Shown here in pieces: positions 34,375-45,204 of a DNA stretch of 64,000 nucleotides. The stretch covers positions 736,001-800,000 of the forward strand of contig WPIO01000092.1 of NCBI GenBank assembly GCA_009760855.2, given 5' to 3'. Both the position numbers and the translations under genes were made by a program. The notes under the pieces were generated by a model, which saw nothing but the letters and a program-made list of their open reading frames with translations, ran no database searches and was not told the origin of the DNA. The stretch is from Cristatella mucedo (Eukaryota; Bryozoa; Phylactolaemata; Cristatellidae). How positions within the stretch are numbered: position 1 is the stretch's first letter; each line of letters begins with the position of its first letter.

Positions 34375-36050
34375 ATTAAATGATACGATGCAATGCTGCC
34401 AGTGACTTTTTAAGAAGGATCAGATCGATATTGTAGAGTTGCCTTCGCATATTGAAAGAATGAATTATCAGAAAATATCACTCGCTGTTCAAATGTTACC
34501 ACTCGACTAAAATTGCTCGCCTCCGTATGAACAGCGACATCCTGTGTAGCAGTTATGACAGGAATATCACTGCCCTAGCCATACTGGATCTATCAGGTGC
34601 GTCCGACACTATTGATCACGACATTCTACTTAAAGATCGAGAACAACGATTGGTCTTGCAGATGAGGCGTCGGTGCTGTTCAAATCATACTCTTCCGATC
34701 CTGCTTAATCCGTGTCGTGTCACCACACGACATAGACTATACCTTCAAGTCAAGTCTCGTCCACCACACCGGTCACCTGTGGAGTCCCCTAAGGGTCCGT
34801 TCTCGGTCATTAACTGTTCTCCGCTAACAATAAACCTCCGACTAATGATTCGGGCACAAGGGATATGCACGTGATCACTTCTATGATGACGATACTCAGC
34901 CGTATTTTTGTTTAAACTTTCGGAATCTACTGCAGTGACTGATAAACTAAATGACTGCCTTGCAGACTTTCGATCCTGGATGTCGGTCATTTTCCTTAAA
35001 CTAAGAAACGATACAGCCAAACTGCTACTCACAGGGCACCCTAAGCGTGCCGCTGGACTACTAAGGAACTTTCTCGGCTAATGGGTGATTCTGTAGTGCA
35101 ACCGCCCTCGTGTGCTCGAAAATTAGGAGTCGTACTTGATAACTGCTTAAATTTAACATTAAGGAGACTGTCTCCACAGCTGGCAATCCCGATCGATCCT
35201 TAATAATAACAATAATAATGCACTTGATAAAGCGCCCTCAGAGAACTCAATCTCTCTCTAGGCGCTTTACATTTGCTGCAAAGGGAAACGCAATTGAATG
35301 GTGAGCAAAATCATGCTTGATAAGCAAACAAAAGAGATTAGGGATTATCCATCACGGTGGCTTGCAAAAATTTAACTAGCTCCGTGGTTTTGTCTAGGCT
35401 GGATTACAGAAACTCCAATTTGGCAGGCCTACCGAAAAGAGCCATTGGGCCAGCCGCTGCAGCTGCTGATGGCTGCAGCTGCAAGGCTATCTAACCAATC
35501 GCAAAGCCGCATGTCTCCTTTGATGAAGGAACTTCGGTGGCTTTCATTTGATGAACAGATACGGAGAAAATTTTTTAAGCAGACCCGAATTGCCAACCAT
35601 GGCTTGGCTCCTACATACCTAGCTAAAGTGCTGCACCCGTTTCAGCTTCATCGTGCCTTCAGGCCCTCGGTAAAAAAAAAACAAATTAGCTGCTCCAGTC
35701 CTACTCTCAAAGGTCGTTGGTGCTCTGCGGGCCCCCCTAGATTTTGGAGCTCACTTCCACAATTCTAATGCAAAAACAACTAATTCTTCTGCGGCGGCGG
35801 CGGCGTGGTAATCTTTTCCAGCTATTCTGAGATACTGCTTCTATTCTACGTCACTTCCTCGACTGCCTTCCTGGCTCAACTATGCTTCTCGTGTTCTCTT
35901 TGTTGCGTAATGTGAAGTCTGCCCGTTATAGTACGCCTACTGGAAGCTGCTTTGAGGCTTTGAGGATGCTATCGGCACGTAGCTCCTCTGCGTAAAACAC
36001 CCGCTTGGACTTTTTGGCTTGACCGACGGAGATACATTGCATTGCATTTC
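34375..36050 (+). mobile_element. LINE family C, RT to 3' UTR, interrupted
   Basis: Runs from the RT start through ALAILDLSGASDTIDHDI (about 34570-34630), a YDDDTQP-like YADD position (34880-34905), the post-RT block (35100-35200) and the C-terminal HGLAPTYLAKVLH (35600-35640) to the 3' UTR at 36050. A LINE A tail at 35203-35338 interrupts it; the flanks rejoin in register. Confidence 0.83.
35203..35338 (-). mobile_element. LINE family A 3' tail inserted in LINE C
   Basis: Minus-strand (ATT)n-like end, hairpin and the first part of the 3' UTR. The LINE C sequence reads correctly if it is removed, so it inserted later. Confidence 0.88.
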
Positions 36051-36058
36051 ATAATAAT

Positions 36059-36239
36059 AGTTATTTGCATGCTGACCCTGTGCATGTCATCCCTAACCAT
36101 GTTATTCATGTTGTTTATCAAGCATGATATTACTCACCATTTAATCGCGCTTCCCTTTGCCGCAAATGTAAGGCACCTAGAAAGAGATCGAGTTCTCTGA
36201 GGGCGCTTTATCAAGTGCTTTATTATTATCATTATTATA
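36059..36239 (+). mobile_element. LINE family A 3' UTR and tail
   Basis: Starts in the 3' UTR (tttgcatgctgaccctgtg) and ends with the hairpin and an ATT-rich tail. It forms the left edge of the duplicated block. Confidence 0.88.
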
Positions 36240-36339
36240 GTACATTTGCATCACGCCGTCTAAGAACTCGATTTCGTTTCTCGGCCCTTACCACATATCT
36301 GCAATATCAGTTTTTGGTCGGGCAGCCAGGTGTGATGTG

Positions 36340-36560
36340 CGCAGGTTTTTCTAGCTTAATCACAGCCACTTTCAGCTGCAAAATGTCTACCGGCCGGAAG
36401 CAGGCACCGGGATGTACGGTGCCTGCACTGTATCGCCCAGGCCGTGGTTTCGAGTCATGCAGCAGGCAGTGCTTCGGTGACCGCTGCAGTCTGGATGATA
36501 GCCGCTAAGATTCTCCTGCCACTGCACAATTAAGGCTGTTTGTTCAGCTAAGCTTTATCA
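36340..36560 (+). mobile_element. SINE1-related element in duplicated block, copy 1
   Basis: The 3' half (gatagccgctaagattctcc, then aaggctgtttgttcagctaag) matches the SINE1 body at 44490-44545. The B-box-like GGTTTCGAGTCATGC lies at 36443-36460. The front carries a different sequence with a perfect 10-bp hairpin (36400-36426, 7-base loop). Confidence 0.65.
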
Positions 36561-37184
36561 GCTGTACTTTACTTGCGAGGAGGGTGGTTCGCTCAATCGA
36601 GCGCCATCTGTCGGAGCGGCGACGGCGACTGGGAAGGTAAGTGGGGCAAAGAGTTTTTGAGTTCGTAATCGCGCGGCTGGTGCTTGCCGTTGCGATTAGA
36701 GCAGCCCGTCGAAACGTTTGCGTTTCGCGTCTCGTTCGCCCGGGCGTGCCTCACCAGTGCTCCGCCGAGACCGACGAGATGTGTCGTTTCGCTTTATTGA
36801 ATCATTTGAGTGCGTTTTAGTTTTGCTCCCTACCGTTCCGTCTGTTTTTTTGCAGTTCGACGGTCCTTCAATATCTAGTTCAGGAGCCGCCGATTCTTCG
36901 CGCGCCCTACCTGCGCTTAGCCGAGTTCTGCTTGGCTTGTTTTTCCATATGTATAGATTGCTTTCCCCCACCGCATTATCTTAATTGAAGGCGCATAAGC
37001 CGTGTCTGGGTCGGCGGGAAGCGTACAGTCTCCGCTCGTAGTTATGACTGCGGCAAAGCCTTCGCTCCACGTAGCGGTATTGATCGACCATAGCCAGTTA
37101 AGATGTAGTTCGCGCCTTTTTTTTAGGCGGTCCCTACCACCTTCATATAAGTGAGACTTCAACAATCAGCTAAGCTGTACTTTT

Positions 37185-37470
37185 TCCTTTACTTACACAA
37201 CGACAAGTACTCTCCTGCTGCCGACTATGGCTCATCCTTTTCCTTGGTCCTGAGCTGCTACTTCTATGCTACTCACTACCTCAACTGCTCTCCTGACTCT
37301 GCTGTGCTTCTCACTTTCTCCTTGATGCGTGAGATGAAGTCTGTTGGCTACCGAATGCGTACCGAAAGCAGCTAAGGCTGTGAGTGCGCTATGCAAAACT
37401 CCTGCGTAAAACCCACATAGTCTTTATGGCTTTACGGAGTTACAAACGGAGATACAGTACATTACTTTAC
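37185..37470 (+). mobile_element. LINE family C 3' end
   Basis: Matches the terminal segment and 3' UTR (gagctgctacttctatgc; gctttacggagttacaaac) and ends in CATTA-like repeats. Confidence 0.87.
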
Positions 37471-38225
37471 ATAATTTGCTCTTGCCCACGCAGGACATGA
37501 ACGTCCGCCATGGGCAGAGCTATAGTAACGCGGAGTTTGACCCAGCTTAAGGTATTTAAAATGCCTACGGTGAGATTTATTTTTCAAAAGGTGCTAGTCG
37601 AACGTTCTATTGCTACTTTTCTTACGACTATTTCTAGTTGACGCGTCGATAGCACGGCCTAAAACCGCACAGGTTGAAACGCAGCATGTCGCCAAGCAGC
37701 CGATGTGGGCCTCTGTGTTTCACGTGCTAGCGTGATATCGACAGGCTCGCTTTGGGACGCTGAGCGCGTGCAACCGATCCTGACGTCTGTTTGCGTCAAG
37801 GGAGTTCCGAAATTCAGGCACTCCCTGTCAATATGAAAGAAGCAAACGACGGATGCTTGCAAGAAACGCTGATCGGATTTCTCTCGCTTCGTGGTCTCGG
37901 CTACCTTCTTTTGGGCGGAGTTCTCAAAAAAAGTTGTCAAGCAGCTCTTGCAGTAGACTAGTTCCCGCTTCTATTTGATCTTTATTTACATAGCAAATTT
38001 GAAAAAGAGAACCATTCAGGCACAATGCATCGGCCACAATTTTTACGCCGGCGACATTCTGCTGTTCACTGATCGCTCGAGCCTGCTTGAATTCGCAATC
38101 AGCTGCTGCGATCGATTAACTGCGGGCCTTAACTGAAAGTGCTCGGTCCACGACGTCGGCCGAATTACGATAGACCCTAGACTCCACTTTGGATGCCTAA
38201 GCGTGCAGCCGCAATGAGCGACTTC
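37471..38225. other. Unassigned DNA
   Basis: Nothing recognised. A 93-codon minus-strand frame at 37659-37940 has no family features. Confidence 0.45.
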
Positions 38226-38229
38226 GCAG

Positions 38230-38939
38230 TTCCCATTTGAAGGTTCGGTAGTGTGCTCGTTAGTTAGGGTTTCTTCTCCGACGGCTGCTCCAAGTTCAAG
38301 CTTTTGTATTCAAAAGACTGCCTCAGCATCTAGTCATCATGTTCAATTCCTGCCGGTAGTTTTGTCTAACCTAACGCAGTGGCTGACTAAAGATCTGACC
38401 AGCTACCCAGTTGTCGATAGGGTAAACTACTGTAAATCATCAGTCTAGCCTTGACGGCTGCTGAACGAAGCCATTAAACCTCTGCAGACGGTGCTGACAA
38501 TGCCGCCAGGTGTGTCGTTAAATCCTAGCGAGTCAGTTACGTGCCTTTTTTGCTTAAGGAACTGCAGTGGCTTCTGATTGACTCGCGGATATATATTACA
38601 TTTTTATCTTAGCCTACAACGCCCGCCATGGCTTAGCCTGTTCATACATAGCTGAACTATTTCACTACTTGGGTCTCCTCATTCCAAGTTCCCTCAGACA
38701 AATAAATTAGTCATTCCCCTTTATTTCCATAGACTCTCTTGGAAACAGGTGCTTTTTTTCTATAGGTCCGATACAACTAAACTAACTTTGAAAATTCTTA
38801 AGCAGTATCTGACCTGTTTTGCTGCAGATTATGGTGTATTATATATTATGTATTTTATTATCTGTATATATTTTTAGCTTTCCGGTAATGATACTTCTTC
38901 AACTCCCTGCGTGACTCAGGAAAGCATCTATCTCTCCCT

Positions 38940-39030
<91 letters not shown>

Positions 39031-39215
39031 CCTCTCTCCACATCTCTTTCTCTCCCTTTCGCTCTATTTGTCCAGTGAGATAAAGGCAGTTAGCTACCGT
39101 ATGAATAAAAAAAACCTAAGTAGCTGGCTTCTGGTGCTTAATTGCTTTTAATAACTCTCCAGCGTAACACCCGCCTAATCTTTGTGGCTTTGTTGATATA
39201 TGGAAGGAAATAATT
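38230..39215 (+). mobile_element. LINE family C, post-RT to 3' UTR, split by a CT microsatellite
   Basis: The decayed post-RT region (38280-38460) and the AYNARHGLA block (38605-38660) lead to the terminal segment at 38860-38930. The segment is then split by (CT)n and resumes at 39040-39215 (gtaacacccgcctaatc). Confidence 0.75.
38934..39028. repeat. (CT)n microsatellite within LINE C
   Basis: About 95 bases of CT repeat located where intact family C copies have a pyrimidine-rich stretch (cccactttctctttg). Confidence 0.95.
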
Positions 39216-39439
39216 CCGCCTTTTTAAATTTTGATTCAGATTCAGATAGAAAGATATTCTACTTTGAAGGTCAACTTCTGCTTTTCGACAAATAAAAACG
39301 CAGTTGTGTCAATGATTTGAAAGTATCCGCGGTCTATTTCCTGTAGACACACATTAAGCGCTGCATTGCCATGCACGCACTTGGGTATACGTGAAAGAAG
39401 AGATTTTAGCTTGAGCAGGGTAGCTTCGACGTCCAATGT

Positions 39440-40495
39440 TGTTTAAAAACCCAACTTCGAGTTCTCTAGACACACTTGCTCCATGTATTGATGACATCCG
39501 CACGTGGATGGCAGCTAATTTTCTAAAACTAAACGATGATAAAACTAACTTACTAGTTATGGGCAAACCCAGTGTGATTCAAAAATTGAAAAGGCTGACG
39601 CTCAAAATTGGCTCTGCCAGCATATCTCCTGTTGAATCAGTTCGAAATCAAGGTGTCATGCTCCAAAGTGACCTCTTGTTAGACGACCACATCAGCTCCA
39701 CAGTCAAACCTGCCTACTTTCAGCTACATAATATTGCTAAAATACGGCCTTGTTTAGATAAGGATACCACGTCTAAGTTGGTCGATGCATTTGCGACATC
39801 CCGTCGACTTCTGTAACTCACTGCTTGCTGGATTACCGGCGTGTGCAATCAGGCGATTACAGCTATTGCAAAACTCTGCAGCTAGGCTTCTCTGTCGTGA
39901 GCGTCGCAGTTGCCACATCACACTACTTCTTGCCGACCTGCACCGGCTACCAGTTAAGTAGCGGATCGTTCAAAATTTTGGTCGCTCACTTTTAAGTCAC
40001 TTCATTCTTTGGCTCCAGCATATCTCTCAGATCTACTCCCCCACTAGACCAAGTATTGTACCACCCGCTTTTCGGAATCTAACAGTTTACCACTACCTCG
40101 TACAAACCTAAAATCCGTGTGAGATCGTGCATTTAGTTCGTTAGCTCCCAAAGCCTGGAACTCCCTCCCGACTTGCGTCAGAACATCCCCTGACTTGACC
40201 ACATTTAGAAAGAACTTAAAAATACACCTATTTAGTGGGTCCCTGTGATTCGTCCTTGATGTGCTAATGCGTGCTGACACTGTACACGCTGTCACTAACC
40301 ACACTTACATGCTGACCCTGTGCGTATCACCCCTAGCTATGTTATTCATTTTGTTTGTTTATCAAGCATAATATTACTCATGATTCAATCGCGTTTCCCT
40401 TTGCAGCAAATGTAAAGCACCTAGGAAGGGATTTGAGTTCTCTGAGGGCGCTTTATCAAGTGCTTTATTATTATTATTATATTATTATTATTATA
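39440..40495 (+). mobile_element. LINE family A, from the end of RT to tail
   Basis: The frame 39436-39816 (126 codons) covers CIDDIRTWMAANFLKLNDDK and the SAYFQLHNIAKIR-type block. Frame-shifted remains follow (CNSLL, CRERRSCH, AWNSLP), then the 3' UTR, hairpin (40408-40455) and (ATT)n. The tail is the left part of duplicated block copy 2. Confidence 0.92.
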
Positions 40496-41325
40496 GTACA
40501 TTTGCATAGCGCCGTCTAAGAACTCGATTTCGTTTCTCGGCCCTTACCACATATCTGCAATATCAGTTTTTGGTTGGGCAGCCAGGTGTGATTGTGATAT
40601 GCGCAGGTTTTTCTAGCTTAATCGCAGCCACTTACAGCTGCAAAATGTCTGCCGGCCGGAAGCAGGCACCGGGATGTACGGTGCCTGCACTGTATCGCCC
40701 AGGCCGTGGTTTCGAGTCATGCAGCAGGCAGTGCTTCGGTGACCGCTGCAGTCTGGATGATAGCCGCTAAGATTCTCCTGCCACTGCACAATTAAGGCTG
40801 TTTGTTCAGCTAAGCTTTATCAGCTGTACTTTACTTGCGAGGAGGGTGGTTCGCTCAATCGAGCGCCATCTGTCGGAGCGGCGACGGCGACTGGGAAGGT
40901 AAGTGGGGCAAAGAGTTTTTGAGTTCGTAATCGCGCGGCTGGTGCTTGCTGTTGCGATTAGAGCGGCCTTCGACACGTTCGCGTTTCGCGTCTCGTTTGC
41001 CCGGGCGTGCCTCACCAATGCTCCGCCGAGACCGACGAGATGTGTCGTTTCGCTTTATTGAATCATTTGAGTGCGTTTTAGTTTTGCTCCCTACAGTTCC
41101 GTCTGTTTTTTTATCAGTTCGACAGACGTTCAATATCTAGACCAGGAGCCGCCGATTCTTTGCGCGCCCTACCTGCGCTTAGCCGAGTTCTGCTTGGCTT
41201 GTTTTTTCCACGTGTATCGATTGCTTTTCCCCACTGCACTATCCTAATTGAAGGCGCGTAGGCAGAGCTCAGGATGGTGGGAAGTCTCCGCGAGTAGTTA
41301 TCCCTCATGGCAATGCCTGCGCTAC
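40308..41325 (+). repeat. Duplicated block, copy 2 (partner 36059-37070)
   Basis: See copy 1. Here the LINE A copy at the left edge is about 0.87 kb longer (from 39440), so the duplication boundary falls inside the LINE 3' UTR. Confidence 0.92.
40605..40830 (+). mobile_element. SINE1-related element in duplicated block, copy 2
   Basis: Same structure as 36340-36560, including the perfect 10-bp hairpin near 40663-40689. Confidence 0.65.
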
Positions 41326-41935
41326 GGTTGTACGGTTGTATGGTGGCTTCCTTCTTTTGTTTTACTCCACATCCCCAGCGATGGCCGCGACCATTAAGAG
41401 GAATTAAGCTGCGCCCAGATCCGCAGATCAGATCTTTCGCGCACGAGCGGCACAGCTGGCGACCTGAGACGGCAGGCGGACAGCGAAGCGGGAGTTCCAG
41501 ATTATGGACGCCACTATTTGTCGGTCAGTCAAGCCCTCAATCATAAGAACGAGAGCTCCTTCTACGTCAGCGATAGCATATTCTGCCAGCACGAACAGGA
41601 GTTGCAGATGCTCACCGTCTCGCTGCCTCGTGTTGCCGTAGCACGACGGCCGCGTGAGCAGAACTGGACGGGCGGCCTAGTAGGCTGAGCTTCCCCGAGT
41701 AGGGTGCGAGCCGGAACCACAGATTGGCAGTACTATCTTGCTCAAGCTATTCCGTTTGATCAATTCCATTTGTTCCAACTGTTTCCCGCGGTCACGTGCT
41801 GCTAAATTTCCGTTTAACTGGTCTGGCTGTAGTCAGATAATCAGAGACTCTCCGTTGTAAACGAAAGTTATCGCCTAGTGCATATTTATTGACAAAGTTC
41901 TTGGGACAGCTTGGTTCTCATTGCTGTCGTCTATT
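41326..41935. other. Unassigned DNA
   Basis: GC-moderate sequence with a 79-codon plus-strand frame (41307-41546) that has no recognised features. Confidence 0.45.
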
Positions 41936-41939
41936 TAAT

Positions 41940-42075
41940 TATACAATTTATTTCATTTGTATAGCGCCCCAAGAGAACTAAATCTCTATTCAGGCGCTTC
42001 ACATATACCTCAGGGCTCGAGCCCCCGACCTCAGCCAGACCTTAGTCGGGGCGAGCACCTTAACCGCTGTACCAA
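41940..42075 (-). mobile_element. SINE2 copy
   Basis: Read on the minus strand, a tRNA-like head has an A-box-like TGGTACAGCGGTTAAGG and a B-box-like GGCTCGAGCCC. A tail follows that folds as AGCGCC...GGCGCT and ends AT-rich. The B-box and hairpin are clear; the tRNA of origin is not identified. Confidence 0.85.
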
Positions 42076-42084
42076 CCCAGCTCG

Positions 42085-42225
42085 GCAAATATAATTCATT
42101 TATATAGCGCCCCAAGAGAACTTAATCTTTATTCAGGTGCTTCACATATGCCTCGGGGCTCGAGCCCACGACCTCGGTCATACCTTGGTCGGGGCGAGCA
42201 CCATAACCGCTAGACCAAACCAGCA
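42085..42225 (-). mobile_element. SINE2 copy, tandem to previous
   Basis: Same structure and orientation as 41940-42075 and closely similar. The two adjacent copies form a head-to-tail pair. Confidence 0.85.
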
Positions 42226-42915
42226 CGCTTGTGTGTGTTGTTTCTTTTCTGCAGCAACCTCTTGAGATCAGTTAAATACAGAGTCGTGTCGCTGATATGC
42301 ACTAGTATACCCGGGCGATCCGCGATCGCTCACCCTGCCACGACTATTGGACCGTCAATTATCTCGTCGCTCACCCCGCTCCATTCAAAACATGATCGGG
42401 TCATTTTACTACGGGCGATACAGTGACTACGCTACGCGTGTTGCAGTAGAAGGTGCTCAGATGGCCAGTAGCCTTGAAATTGCCTCGTGCAGTTCACCCT
42501 TTCTAACTCGGTGGCACAGTGAAGGGCTAGTAATGCGTCGTCGCTTGCTCTCGGGCCGCCGCCTCCCTGGCCGGCCGGCCTCTATGTAAGAGTCCGATTA
42601 GTGCTGCAGCAACGACTTCCGGATTGGGGAAACCTAGTATCGGGGCTACCCTTCGGTGGACGCGAGTCAGTGAGTGAGAGCGCGGAGTGCCAGTGCGTGG
42701 GTGCATGCAGGCAGCGGGCGATCGTGATTTAGCCAGCACACAAGGAGTAACGTCTAAGCAGCTCTCGCGATAGTAGATGCAACATATTCTAGACGGCGTA
42801 TTGCTGCTCGCTGGCATCCCGCAGGTGGACCTCGTAATTCGTGCGCCGCCTTGATTACTGCTGCTTAGGAGTACGTTGAAGCACGACTCGGCTGGCGGAC
42901 TAAATAAACAGTTAA
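42226..42915. other. Unassigned DNA
   Basis: Nothing recognised. A 96-codon minus frame at 42527-42817 has no family motifs. Confidence 0.45.
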
Positions 42916-42919
42916 ATGG

Positions 42920-43050
42920 TATTAGCTGATTCTACAGCCTCATTTCTTCAACGGCAGAAGAGCCACGTGGGCTATCGCCACCGCTCACCGTGGGCAACAA
43001 AGGATCGCCCACTGCAGGGCCCAAACCCGCGACCGAAGTTCACGAAGAGT
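42920..43050 (-). mobile_element. SINE1 copy, degraded
   Basis: Plus-strand text agccacgtgggctatcgcc and ggatcgcccactgcagg corresponds to the reverse complement of SINE1. The B-box region (cccaaacccgc) is mutated. Confidence 0.7.
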
Positions 43051-43555
43051 GAGCTTTTAAATGAAAGCGGAGCCCTACGTGGTTTTGCTAGCAGTGCAGC
43101 CGTTCAAAGTGGCTTTAAAGACTGCGTTTGCCAATCGAGCTCGTTTGAATAGGAATAGGCGAGGCAACTTCTGAGCGAGTGCTTTACAAAAAGAATATTT
43201 TCTCACCCTTGGTTCAAAGAGCGGATGGACCCGAACAGCTAGAATAAGAATAATCGATTTGAACGACAGCAGGATTATAACCCGATACTTGAAAGTCCTT
43301 GGTCTAAGGAATTAATTGCTAGAACAATGGAGAGCTTAATGTCCGATTGAATGTGCTCTTGTATGCAACGTCGAGGGCTGGTTTGTTTTTCTCTATTGTG
43401 TCGCACGCTGCTCTGCTTTTAAAAACTTGGACTCACTAGTATGCGTGACTGAACTTGCATAAGAACATTCGCGAATTTTGATTACAAGACTCATTCGTAC
43501 AACTAATACAACCGCTACAAAAGATTACGAGCCATTGAAATTTTGGACAATTTCA
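43051..43555. other. Unassigned DNA
   Basis: Nothing recognised. Confidence 0.5.
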
Positions 43556-43559
43556 CCGG

Positions 43560-44010
43560 TTCATAGTTTCTGTGCCCACGCTCAACACAAATCTAACCGG
43601 CGTTTCAAAAGCCTTCGACAGAAGTCTTTGGCACAAGCTTGAGCTGTTTTAAAACGATCATCATGTAAGACACCAAATCAGCTACACAATCAAGGCAGCC
43701 TAATTTTAGCTACGTAACAGTGCCTAAACTTGGGCTAGCTTAGATAAGGATAGCTCGGCAAGGTTGGTCAATGCATTTATGATCTTCCATCCTCTGTAAC
43801 TCACTCCCTGAATATATTCCGGTCTGCGCAATGGGACGCTTACGTACAGTGCACTACTACGAAACGAGCCTCGTTCGTCGCGAGCTTCGAAGCTGCCACA
43901 CTGAGCCACTTCTCGCCGACCTGCACTGGCTACCCGTCAAGCAGTCTATCGACTGGCAAGGTCAATGTTTACTTTTAGGGCTCCCGATTCTCTTGCTCTA
44001 GATGACCTCC
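43560..44010 (+). mobile_element. LINE family A-like relic
   Basis: GVSKAFDRSLWHKLELF (about 43590-43645) resembles the RT block with the first catalytic Asp. A large internal deletion follows, then ISYTIKAA, SLDKDSSARLVNAF and a decayed ADLHWLPVKQ (43915-43945). Confidence 0.7.
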
Positions 44011-44274
44011 CACAAGCACTTACTGCACTGGCCTCTCAGCGGACCCTTCGCTGCTCCTCTGATACGCTCGCTGTGCCTCTGCGCTCGCTGTGCCTCTGAT
44101 ACGCTCGCTGTGCCTCCACTCGACCCCGAGTCACTGTAAACCGTGCCTTCACTGCCTGCGATGCTTTGGCATGGCTTCTTTCCAGCATCCGTGAAGTGTC
44201 TCGAAACAGATTTACTTCCTTCAGTTTACTATAGGAATGTTCAAATCTAATCAGTACCACTACTACTATTACTA

Positions 44275-45200
44275 ATAATAATACACTTGATAATTCGCCC
44301 TCAGAGAACTTAATCTCTTTCTTGGAGCTTTTAATTTTCTCAAAAGGAAACGCGATCGCATGATGAGTGGTATCATTGTGAGCCGTGATGGCACACCAGG
44401 TAAGGCGGTTGCTTTCACGACCTTGGTCCCGAGGTCGTGGGTTCAATTCCTGCTGTGGGCGATTCTTTATCGCCACTGCAAGCGGTGGTGATAGCCGTAA
44501 AGGCTCTTCTGTCGCTATATAAAAAGAGGCTGTTTAATCAGCTAGGATTTATTATTTATTTATTTATGCTTGATAAATAATATGAATAACATGGTTAAGG
44601 ATGACAAGCACAGGGTCAGCATGCACGTGTGGTTAGTGGCAGCGTACAGCAGTGTCAGCACGCATAAGCACATGAAGGACGAATCAAAGGGACCCACTAA
44701 GTGCTGTCCTAAATAGGTATTTTTTCAAGTTCTTTTAAAATGTGTTCAAGTCAGGGAATGTCGTGACACGAGTCGGGAGTGAGTTCCAAGCATTGGGAAC
44801 ATGCGAACTAAATGCACGGTTTCTAGAGGATTTTAGGTTTGTACGAGGTATGGTTAGACTGTTGGATTCCAAAAAGCGAGTCGTACGATGCTTGGCCTGG
44901 TAGGAGAGTAGATCTGTAAAAAATGCTTGAGTCAAAGAATGAAGTGACCTAAAAGTGAGCGACAAAACCTTGGTGTCGATCCGTTGCTTGACTGGGAGCC
45001 AGTGCAGGTCGGCGAGAAGTGGTGAGATGTCACAACTGCAACGCTCACGACAGACAAGCATAGCTGCAAAGTTTTTCACAAGCTGTAAGCGCCTGAATGC
45101 ACAGGCCGGTAGACTAGCAAGCATTGAGTTACAGAATTCAAGATGGGATATCACAAAATGCATTAACCAATTTAGATGTAGTATCCCTGTCTTAACAAGC
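44275..45200 (-). mobile_element. LINE family A, 5'-truncated, split by SINE1
   Basis: The hairpin tail and first 3' UTR part lie at 44275-44383. The rest, including a 142-codon frame (44735-45163; CNSMLASLPACAFRRLQL, DLHWLPVKQRID, WNSLPT), lies at 44566-45200. Removing 44384-44565 restores the normal UTR order (ggtatca then gcttgataa, as at 59548-59565). Confidence 0.9.
44384..44565 (+). mobile_element. SINE1, best copy
   Basis: The tRNA-like head begins near GAGCCGTGATGGCAC with the A-box-like TGGCACACCAGG (44398-44409) and the B-box GGTTCAATTCC (44440-44450). These are RNA polymerase III internal promoter elements. A near-perfect hairpin (CGACCTTGG/CCGAGGTCG) lies between the boxes. A non-tRNA body and an (ATTT)n end follow. 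Confidence 0.85.
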
Positions 45201-45204
45201 CCGA

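Larger units (their letters stand above)
36059..37070 (+). repeat. Duplicated block, copy 1 (partner 40308-41325)
   Basis: About 1 kb nearly identical to 40308-41325, in the same order and orientation: LINE A tail, about 100 bases of unknown DNA, a SINE1-like element, then about 500 bases containing AAG|GTAAGT and (T)7GCAG motifs. Scattered substitutions and small indels suggest roughly 90 percent or better identity by eye. Similarity fades after about 37045-37070. Confidence 0.92.

Noticed and set aside
36585-36615. CTCF-like site (GCGCCATCTGTCGG)
   Set aside because: About two mismatches to the core as I remember it, inside a repeated block, with no independent support.
36696-36971. Lys/Arg/Ser-rich minus-strand frame, also present in the duplicate (40855-41133)
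   Set aside because: Presence in both copies follows from the recent duplication. The frames end differently, and there is no family match.
44384-44460. True tRNA gene
   Set aside because: A and B boxes are present, but the acceptor stem does not close. The sequence continues into a SINE body and several copies exist in the window.
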